This document shows positions 35,219-64,000 of a DNA stretch of 64,000 nt, one piece after another. Both the position numbers and the translations under genes were made by a program. The DNA comes from Apostichopus japonicus. Lineage: Eukaryota; Echinodermata; Holothuroidea; Aspidochirotida; Stichopodidae. The first letter of the stretch is position 1. The number at the start of each line of letters is the position of its first letter. The notes under the pieces were generated by a model, which saw nothing but the letters and a program-made list of their open reading frames with translations, did not search any database and was not told the DNA's origin. Location of the stretch: the NCBI RefSeq assembly GCF_037975245.1, contig NC_092582.1, positions 1,655,001 to 1,719,000 on the forward strand. Reading direction: 5' to 3'.

Positions 35219-35336
35219 GTCTACGGCACCTAGTATTCCCAGGCGGTCACCCATCCAAGTACTGACTAGGCTCGACGCTGCTTGACTTCGGTGATCGGAC
35301 GAGAACCGGTATATTCAACGTGATATGGTCGTAGAC
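35219..35336 (-). rRNA. 5S rRNA gene (core unit 6)
   Basis: Whole 118-nt gene in the 1,296-bp series. Confidence 0.96.
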
Positions 35337-36514
35337 ATTGGAAGGATAGAATTTAAGCCTTTTATACCCGCCCCGAGACTATAGCCACTGGAGTACGTAC
35401 GGCGATCATTCTCACAATTTTGCAAAGTTGGACGACATTCAACTCTTGACCACCTATATGGCTACTTATCCCATTAAACTAATGTTATATGACGATATAG
35501 CGCAAACAACGTTTGACTTGAGAAGCTATACGGTAGCATATACGCCACATGATTGCCCCATTGACTGACGTACGCACACACGCTGAGAACCCGACTTGTC
35601 AACAAACCTCTTTACTCAGTATAGTAAACAATTTTCGTACGCTGCCATTGGGAAGCCTAAAAGTGGTCTAAAATTGCCTCAATCGACGCATTTTTGGGCA
35701 TCACATTTACTTCCCGTTGTGTACTCCGACATCCAAGCCACAAAAACAGCAGAGTTTGTTTGAGAACACATCAAGAAAGATGTTCTCCTGTTTCTTTTCG
35801 GCACTTTTCCTGAGGGAGAACACTCGTGCGTGAGTGCGTGCATGCGGAATGATACAGCCCTAGTGTAGGCTACATATATGCCACCATAAAACTAAATATG
35901 ACGCACTTTAAAAGTCGGGGCTAGTTTGCTTCCGCACGTACTCCACCTATATCTACTCAGTAGTGTAACGGAAATGTATCCCTTTAAGTAAATTGTTATT
36001 GCAATATTCGTTTTGGGATTGAGCGTTCCCTCAGTTCTACCCGTCGATGGCCCCTCTCCAAAAATGTGTATAGATTTTGCGAGTTACAGGTGGGGACAGC
36101 CAATGAAAATCGTACCCCTGTTTGTTTATAAATCTTGCTGAATCAGCACCCGAATTTTGAGATGTTTCCCCTTGTTAGTGGTAGCGCAGATTGTTTTATT
36201 AGTTTTAGCTCACCACGCTCACGAGGTATTCCGAGATTGGCCCCTGGCGGAGAGAGAACTGAGAGAACCGCCTGTATTCTATTTTTTTTTTTTTTTTTTT
36301 TTATTAGTTCAAGCAGCTGGACTTCGGGAGACACTGGTCAACGTTACACTAAAATAGTCTCGAATAAAAGTTCGATATGGCAAGTCAATGTCTTCAAGGG
36401 TGGTGGGGGTAGAATGCGTGAGGGGGGAGTGGGGGGCAGAAAATGACAGGACACAACAATAGTGACAGAGATAGAAACTGGGGTGCGCTTGTGGGTGAGG
36501 AAAAAAATGAAAAA

Positions 36515-36632
36515 GTCTACGGCACCTAGTATTCCCAGGCGGTCACCCATCCAAGTACTGACTAGGCTCGACGCTGCTTGACTTCGGTGATCGGACGAGA
36601 ACCGGTATATTCAACGTGATATGGTCGTAGAC
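36515..36632 (-). rRNA. 5S rRNA gene (core unit 7, last whole copy)
   Basis: Whole 118-nt gene. The spacer upstream of it continues normally to about 37182 and then breaks off. Confidence 0.96.
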
Positions 36633-37242
36633 ATTGGAAGGATAGAATTTAAGCCTTTTATACCCGCCCCGAGACTATAGCCACTGGAGTACGTACGGCG
36701 ATCATTCTCACAATTTTGCAAAGTTGGACGACATTCAACTCTTGACCACCTATATGGCTACTTATCCCATTAAACTAATGTTATATGACGATATAGCGCA
36801 AACAACGTTTGACTTGAGAAGCTATACGGTAGCATATACGCCACATGATTGCCCCATTGACTGACGTACGCACACACGCTGAGAACCCGACTTGTCAACA
36901 AACCTCTTTACTCAGTATAGTAAACAATTTTCGTACGCTGCCATTGGGAAGCCTAAAAGTGGTCTAAAATTGCCTCAATCGACGCATTTTTGGGCATCAC
37001 ATTTACTTCCCGTTGTGTACTCCGACATCCAAGCCACAAAAACAGCAGAGTTTGTTTGAGAACACATCAAGAAAGATGTTCTCCTGTTTCTTTTCGGCAC
37101 TTTTCCTGAGGGAGAACACTCGTGCGTGAGTGCGTGCATGCGGAATGATACAGCCCTAGTGTAGGCTACATATATGCCACCATATTATTAAGCCACGAAG
37201 CTTAATGATACTTCCCACCCTTTGACTGACGACACACACACG

Positions 37243-37289
37243 CGGTGATCGGACGAGAACCGGTATATTCAACGTGATATTGTTGTAGA
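37243..37289 (-). pseudogene. Truncated 5S fragment at the right array edge
   Basis: About 46 nt of the 5S 5' half with changes (TGTTGTAG for TGGTCGTAG), preceded at 37183-37242 by a scrambled piece resembling the spacer (TGACTGACGACACACACACG). It is a decayed end of the array. Confidence 0.85.
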
Positions 37290-39671
37290 ATCAAGTTACT
37301 TGCCATCATTGGCTTACCAAAGCCGCAAGCTGATCGAAGTCAGTCTCTTAGATTCATAATTAACGTCCATGATTATGAATTGTCAATTGTCAACAACTCT
37401 GTACCTGGACGACATACATTAATCTTGAGTGACTCGACCTCGGGACCTTATAATTGAAAGGCACTCATAATAACTCAAATAATGATTACTGATTACGAAA
37501 AAGCCAGAGATAAATTCATTCGTTGTTAAATTTGTCACACTATAGGCCTAGTGGTATATGTATTCCACACTTCCACAAACCGTTACAGGAAAGGTAAGAT
37601 AACAGAAAATACATTCTGGTACTATTGTTTAGCAAAACTCACACAACAATGCTGAAATTAGGGATAGTTGGCAAGTGAAACAATCAAACACAACATCAAA
37701 TTTATCGTTTGGATAAAAGTTGTTGGTTAATAATAAATCTTGTATATGAACTGTTTCACAAATATCTCTCATCAGCTCAGTATATTGGATGGGTGACCAA
37801 GCTTCAGAAAGCTTGTACGCCATGTCCTGTAACAATGTTTGTACGTAACGGAGGCAAATATAGCAATGCGGCTGCAGCAGAAATAACAGACTCTGACTAA
37901 TCCTTTATTCCATGTTGTTAAAAATTGTACGATAAGTTAAACTCACGCATGCGCATCGTGACTGTAATAAGTTACAAACATGTAAAATAACTTGATACGT
38001 ATTTAAAACCCTATAGATTCGAGTTATACGAAAAAAACGAGCAATGTCCTAACTTATAAATAACGCATTAAAAACAATCAAGATGAACTTGAGCATGCCC
38101 ATGCAAATATTTTCAACTTTTGGTTGGAATGTTTGATTTGAATGGCAAAAGAGGGGTGTTGTTCCCCTCTCTCACGTACGGGCAACACCGCCCCCACCGT
38201 TGTTCCATAGCACACTTTAAAAAAAAACAGCATCGTACATTTAGAAAGAAATATGTTAATACATCATTGCGCGGAATACTCAAAACCTTGAGTACGCTCC
38301 TATTTCATAAGAAGACAAAAAAAGGGGGGGGGGATATTTTCACATGCTTGTAAATTATTTACATTCAACTTACCAGTCGTGCAAGATATACAAACTTATA
38401 TAAAATAAATATAAATAAATATACAAAATAAATTTGTCGTAAACAGTACACACTTATGGTATTCAAATTCTTAAAGTAGCGTTTTGCGTTGATTTTGGAG
38501 AAGTTTGATACTACACGATGTTTAAATTTCCTAGGCTTCAAACTGGTCATAGTTCTAATATAAGAATTTAAACAATAAAATAATTAAATTCTTCGGAAAT
38601 TTACAACATTCGAAATCATGTGTTTCCTATTAATTAACTTCAATCTGGTTGATATCTTCAGAATCGAATGAAGTCTTTAATTACCCAATTGTTCTATCTT
38701 TTGCAACACTATTAATTGTTTAAAGTTCTAAGTAACTTCTCTGTCCTCACTCCCCCACCCACCCCTCCCCCACCCCCCCTATCTCTGTTCTTAACGTGTT
38801 CCATATATTTTGGCTTAAGTCTGCATGCTACGGAAATTCCTGCTATAGGATTGAAATGAAAGCCAATCTTTCAATGTTTATGCAATAACGTTCAACCGGT
38901 AAAGAAAATATACAAGGGAGTTTTAGTTTGCTATCTTCAACTTCTTTGTAACTGCAAACTCAACGTGAACAGTCGCTTTTTCACAAGTATAAAATATGAG
39001 CAGTTTAATATAGCAAACTTAATTATGCCAGATACAATTAAAAAACTTCCATACAATTAACTTCGCCAACAACATAATATTTCACAATACATTTTGCATA
39101 TTCATAATTTAGGTATTATCGTATAATGGCTGTACACTATCGTTGTTCATTCGAAATATTACGTACCAGACACAATTAAAAAAAAACCTCCATACAGTTC
39201 ACTTCGCCATCAATAATATTTCACAATAGTTTTTTTTTTTGCATATACATAATTTAGGTATTATCGACTGATGGCTGTACACTATCGTTGTTCATTCGAA
39301 TTATTACTTACGCTCTTCCTTCACTGCAAATACAACGTTCAATCGAAAATCCAATTGAAATGCTACACGGCAAATTCTGTGGCGTCATAAGATGAGTTAC
39401 AAATCTCTGTATGTTGCTTGCTGAAAGTTATAGTGTTTAGCTTTCTTTAAACTCGAATTTGTAAACAAAGTTCCATTGTTGTTAACTTATTAAAAACACT
39501 CTTGCTCCAATTGAGATTCAACATTTCAATCTAAGTGTCGATTTTAAGTTTGTACGTTCATTTTATGACGTCATCATGACACTAATTCATTCTAGATTTT
39601 GTCGTAAATGTAACATTGTTGTATTGTTTTGTAATGATAACAAAGCATTATTGTTCTTTAATAATTCTTGT
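37290..39671. other. Region between the 5S array and the amine oxidase stop
   Basis: AT-rich, presumably including the amine oxidase 3' UTR at its right end. It holds a 138-bp tandem duplication (39028-39303). Small open frames around 37.6-37.9, 38.1-38.3 and 38.4-38.5 kb show no motif. Confidence 0.6.
39028..39303. repeat. 138-bp tandem duplication
   Basis: Two diverged copies start at CCAGATACAATTAA (39028) and CCAGACACAATTAA (39166), each ending TATCGTTGTTCATTCGAA. They differ by substitutions and by A- and T-run lengths. It lies about 370 bases downstream of the amine oxidase stop. Confidence 0.85.
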
Positions 39672-57185
<17,514 letters not shown>

Positions 57186-57265
57186 CTCGGCTTAACCAAA
57201 AGGCATAAACGACAATTGCTTGTTTACCGTCTGCACTGTACGACCAACTATAGTGAGAATAGGCC

Positions 57266-57273
57266 TATATATA
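57266..57273 (-). promoter_or_regulatory. Candidate TATA box upstream of the amine oxidase gene
   Basis: TATATATA about 80 bases before the proposed ATG. The surroundings are AT-rich, so chance occurrence is quite possible; no transcript start is known. Confidence 0.3.
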
Positions 57274-57817
57274 ACGTGTACGTACAATATTCACGTATTA
57301 CCCTGGTTTTTCACGACAAAATACCACCAGATGTTAACTATACACGTTCTCGCGAAACGAATAATTAACTCATTTGGTTTGATGGACTTTTATACCCTGC
57401 AATGATTCAAAACCCAGATTGGTAATGTGTTTAGCATGGCTACCCGCGCAGAGGCATGTTTGACTGTATCACTGTTTGTTATAGCTACTTTATTTTTCAT
57501 TTGTACACACACACATGGTTATTTATATACTGTGGCGTTTGACACCAGTCTTCCGTGTTCACGGTAAGGACATATCCTTATTCCATATAGTTATGATATG
57601 TATTTACAGAGAAGATAGAGAGAGCACAGCTGAAAGCTCCACCTAACAACGCACTTACACAGATTTAATCTACATATGACTTTTGCTGGTATAGTTTCCT
57701 AAAAGCAGAAATCCGAATACTTTCAACATAGCGGTCGTCCTGTGTGACATAAAATCGGTATAAACTGCACGACTGTTTGACCAGAATGAACGATATCGGT
57801 AGTAGGCCTATGAAGGC

Positions 57818-61043
<3,226 letters not shown>

Positions 61044-61106
61044 CAGGCGCGTAGCGAGGAATTTGCCAAGTGCGGGCGAATCCTGTAAGTTGGATAAACT
61101 ATCTAA

Positions 61107-62357
61107 TGCAGCATTTACACTAGGCCACGTTGTCCACGATTCCCACAATTTGAGAGAATCGTGAGGAGCGTGGGAGGTCGTGTGACAGAATCGTGGTGGT
61201 CTTGAGGGAACTTGGTTGAATCGTGATGATCGTCATGAACGTGACAAAATTTTTGACAGTCAAAAATTTCCCCACGATTGTCCCGATCTGAGACCAAACC
61301 GTGAAAGCGCGTGAAAGAACGTGGGAATCGTAGTACAGCTGAACTGAGCGTAACAGAGCGAAACAGACCTTGGTGCACTATCGCAGGGGATCTTGCTGGA
61401 TTTTGAAACACGATATCCTCAAGTTTCACTACGATCCACTACGTGAGGAACACGCTCTACTACGATTCGTCAAGATGCTTTGAGAAGCGTGAGTAATTTA
61501 TTCACGCTCTGTTACGATCTGCTGCGGTCGCCGCGTTTGGCTCCCACGATCTGACACGTTAGGTTAGGTCCCCGCACGATTCCTATTTTGCATATGAAAG
61601 GGCCCCCACGCTCTCCAAGATTCATTGCCATTTGAGCGCTTCACACGAAAACATCTGACCTTTGAGACCAGCTATAGCCTAGTTTCTTTTATTTGTCTTG
61701 TGTTTTAGGACCCAGGTTGTGCTAAGAAGTTGAGAATGGTGCCCCAACTGGTTCCTTCTTTCTGCACTTAACCACCGTCTCACCCACCACCTTCTAGGTC
61801 TTCTCCTTGGCCTCCTCAGCCTTCCACTCTTTTCCACCCTGCTCCGTTCTGCCTCTTCTTCTTGCCGCTGCCTTCTTTTTTTAGCGACAATATAAGCATA
61901 AACCAGAATTGCCAATTCAATATCTTCTTCATCTCTTGGAAGCATGCTTCCTCATTGTTTCTCTGGAACGAATGAGAGAGTGGCCCCGGCCTCCTCTTTA
62001 TACCCCAATCGGGATTCAAGCGTGGTAATTTTAGTCAAATCGTGAACATAAATCTTAGGAGATCTTAACAGAACTTGATGAACCTGAGGGACCTCAACAG
62101 AACTTAGCAGAACGTGGCAGAACGCGAGAGCTTATCGTGGTGATCGTAAGATAACTTGAGGGAACGTAATGAAAATCGTCGCAGGCCTTGACCGGAAGGC
62201 ACTGGTTTCCTAGCAAAGCGTTATAAATCGTAACAAAACGTTTGCAAGCGTCTGAAAGCGTGGAAAAAGAAAAAAAAACATTAATATATCGTGGAGCTCC
62301 ACGCTTTTTGAAAAATCGTGGCGATCGTGGGAATCGTGGTCTAGTGTAAATGCAGCA
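61107..62357. mobile_element. PIF/Harbinger DNA transposon, internally deleted
   Basis: 1,251 bp with inverted ends TGC(A/T)GCATTTACACTAG and a TAA duplication on both sides (61104-61106, 62358-62360), the 3-bp TWA target typical of PIF/Harbinger. The inverted similarity continues inward (CCACGATTCCCAC). Subterminal regions are packed with CGTG/CACG and AATCGTG motifs. It retains only the N-terminal piece of a transposase. Confidence 0.85.
61679..61945 (-). pseudogene. Harbinger transposase N-terminal remnant
   Basis: 88-codon frame with an acidic start, a long Lys/Arg/Glu-rich stretch and RRWWVRRWL (about residues 51-59). The last resembles the RRWWVRPWL motif near the N-terminus of Harbinger transposases. 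The DDE catalytic domain is absent. The residue order and the surrounding TAA-flanked inverted repeats support the call. Confidence 0.7.
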
Positions 62358-62364
62358 TAAGGGT

Positions 62365-62455
62365 AGTGCCACCATAAGTTGGCGCGAAACGTACAAGAAA
62401 ATTTTGGCCGAAAATGCCTCCCAGATCGCTGGAAATGGCAATTCCCAGGCCTTGT
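62365..62455 (-). repeat. Copy of the shared hAT module
   Basis: Reverse complement of the segment AGTGCCATTTCC...ATCTGGGAGGC...CGCGCCAACTTATGG found at 19497-19612 and 27183-27297. Similarity is clear by eye but imperfect. Confidence 0.75.
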
Positions 62456-62550
62456 AAGTTGTATCTTAGCATTTTCTATTTGAAATTACTAGCGATACCA
62501 TAAAAAAAAATATTAAAAAAATCTCCCCCCCCCCCTTGGCTACGCGCTTA

Positions 62551-64000
62551 CATGTCTACGCTCTTGAAACTATCAAATGGAGTTTTTTGTTAGCAATTTT
62601 TTCCCACTAGGAGGATTGTGGTGGAGGATAAGGAGGAGCGTGTACAATAGTTAGTTTCTTAAACCAAATTGTGTTTGATAAACACTGAAGTTGTACGGCG
62701 GGCAGAAGCAGTACTGATATCAATTAACTGTCTGGCAGTGGGTGCCCGGTGTTGTCTTCACTGTGTGTATTTGTATTTGTGTGTACGTGTGCATGTGTGT
62801 GTGAAGTCTCTGACTAAAGCTCAGGATAGGTTTCGGTAGTTACATTATGTTAAAACAATATATTAACATCAGTATGAAACCTGGGTTGAGCTGAGGTGAG
62901 GTCATCATCATATTACAATACAATGTTGATTTCACATAACTTACATCTCAAACTGATCGGAATAGAGGTAAAAACAATACTATGTATCCACCTTTGTGTT
63001 TTAGTCTCAATGTAACACTGTCATATCAACATGAATAATTAAGTTGTTGACTAAAGTCATCCTGGAACACCTGTTGACCTTCTATTGGCATCAAACTGTC
63101 TTTTCTGAATCCCTGGATGCATATTATGGTTTGTGCATATCGTGGCTATGACGATGAGTCTGCTATTATATATAGATAACTATTACTATTAGGCCATCCG
63201 ACCAGCATGTTTAATAAAAACTTGGCACTTTCGACTGCGCCTTTAGTACAGCATCTGTATTTCTTTTTCCACAAACGAAGCTTTAACGCACCGATATTAC
63301 CAGAAGAATATTTTTAATCGTATACATGTTGGCTTCAGTAGTTAATGGTAGTAAGGTACACCTTTCAATGGCGCTCTCTGCTCTTCCGCAGTTAGCTTGT
63401 AGTAAGTAGAATTACATAATGACGAAAACAGCCCATTAATGACCACATTGGTATGCAAATTATTGGCTAGGTAGATATAGATGTTTCGATCCCTTATTAG
63501 AAATTTAGCAATCACATGTCATTATGCGATGTGGTGATAGCTCAATTTATTCGAAAGAAGTCAGGTATAAATAACAACACAAAGATTTACGATAATATAC
63601 GCACAGAGGTCCTTGTTTTTTTGTGTTCATGAAAATAGACGTGGCAGAAGTTTCACTGCAATGAATTTCACAACACAAATGGTCCTAAATATTTTATTAT
63701 TATTTTTTCCATTGTTAACAATCTTATTTATAAATACATATTTCAATATAGCCTTAGTCTGGAAGTTAATGGTTTGAAATCAAATTTGGCGTTGTTGAGC
63801 TCCATACCCAAGCAACTCACTATGGGACGTGTGACTCACTCTGTTGTGCGAGAAGTTCGGACTAGGGGTCACGGACCCGAAGAAAAAGAGGACCCGTGAC
63901 TGTCAATAGTTTTGTAAAGATAATCTCAAAGTGCCCCTTTTTTACAAGTAAGAGGCCTGTCCATATTTGTTAATGAAAAGGACTTTCTTTTGTCATTTTG
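62551..64000. other. Right-hand intergenic region
   Basis: AT-rich, with a short GT-rich stretch near 62.76-62.8 kb. No exon, RNA gene or element ends recognised. Confidence 0.5.

Larger units (their letters stand above)
11991..37289 (-). repeat. 5S rDNA tandem array (minus strand), basic unit 1,296 bp
   Basis: Fourteen occurrences of 5S sequence, all in the same orientation: nine whole, three split by a LINE, and one truncated piece at each edge. Element-free units repeat every 1,296 bases, 118 nt of gene plus a spacer of about 1,178. The spacer carries an upstream TATA-like box, a long T tract and a G-rich segment. The left portion (to about 27.5 kb) bears transposons and sequence variants; the right portion looks homogeneous. 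The array is bounded on both sides by apparently single-copy DNA. Confidence 0.95.
61044..62550. mobile_element. hAT-like non-autonomous element interrupted by a Harbinger element
   Basis: Inverted ends CAGGCGCGTAGC (61044) and GCTACGCGCTTA (to 62550) agree at 10 of 12 bases. The left flank is CATACGCT; the right flank reads CAT-GTCT-ACGCT, which equals it if four bases were inserted. Just inside the right half, 62365-62455 is the reverse complement of the module seen in the hAT elements of the 5S array. The middle is occupied by the element at 61107-62357. Confidence 0.55.

Overview
The window looks like nuclear DNA of a bilaterian animal, most likely a marine invertebrate. The evidence is spliced genes with GT-AG introns in consistent phase, a metazoan-type 5S rRNA, abundant (TA)n microsatellites and an animal-like mix of transposons (Tx1/L1-like LINE, hAT, PIF/Harbinger, Penelope-like, tRNA-derived SINE). 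The sequence cannot fix the phylum; an echinoderm-like deuterostome is only a guess.

Layout: (1) 1-9,320, plus strand: the 3' part of a gene made of repeated GAPR-1/GLIPR2-like CAP domains. Five exons are seen (452-529, 2081-2349, 7524-7782, 8386-8463, 9166-9320); earlier exons lie left of the window. Its largest intron holds a 44-copy, 97-bp minisatellite with higher-order periodicity. (2) 9,321-11,990: AT-rich DNA with no supported gene. (3) 11,991-37,289: a 5S rDNA tandem array, all genes on the minus strand. There are nine uninterrupted 118-nt 5S genes, three 5S genes split at the same base by a site-specific LINE, and a truncated 5S fragment at each edge. The left half is loaded with transposons (three LINE copies; two copies of a hAT element with a second hAT nested inside). 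The right half is made of 1,296-bp units that look identical. (4) 37,290-57,185, minus strand: a complete 11-exon flavin amine oxidase gene predicting 578 residues. Its introns hold a SINE, minisatellites and a Penelope-like fragment carrying a hammerhead ribozyme motif. (5) 57,186-64,000: mostly non-coding, with a PIF/Harbinger element nested in a hAT-like element at 61-62.5 kb.

The most notable system is the 5S-targeted LINE. Three copies with different 5' truncations all enter between nucleotides 27 and 28 of the 5S gene, in the same orientation, each ending in poly(A). One retains a long uninterrupted reverse-transcriptase frame. This matches the Tx1-clade life style known from 5S-specific (Mutsu-type) elements. 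The array shows opposing processes side by side: element accumulation toward one edge, and homogenisation of the core by unequal exchange or conversion, which also copied one hAT insertion into two units.

The protein genes appear unrelated to each other and to the array. Gene models were built by reading splice sites and phases by eye; no alignment or database search was run.
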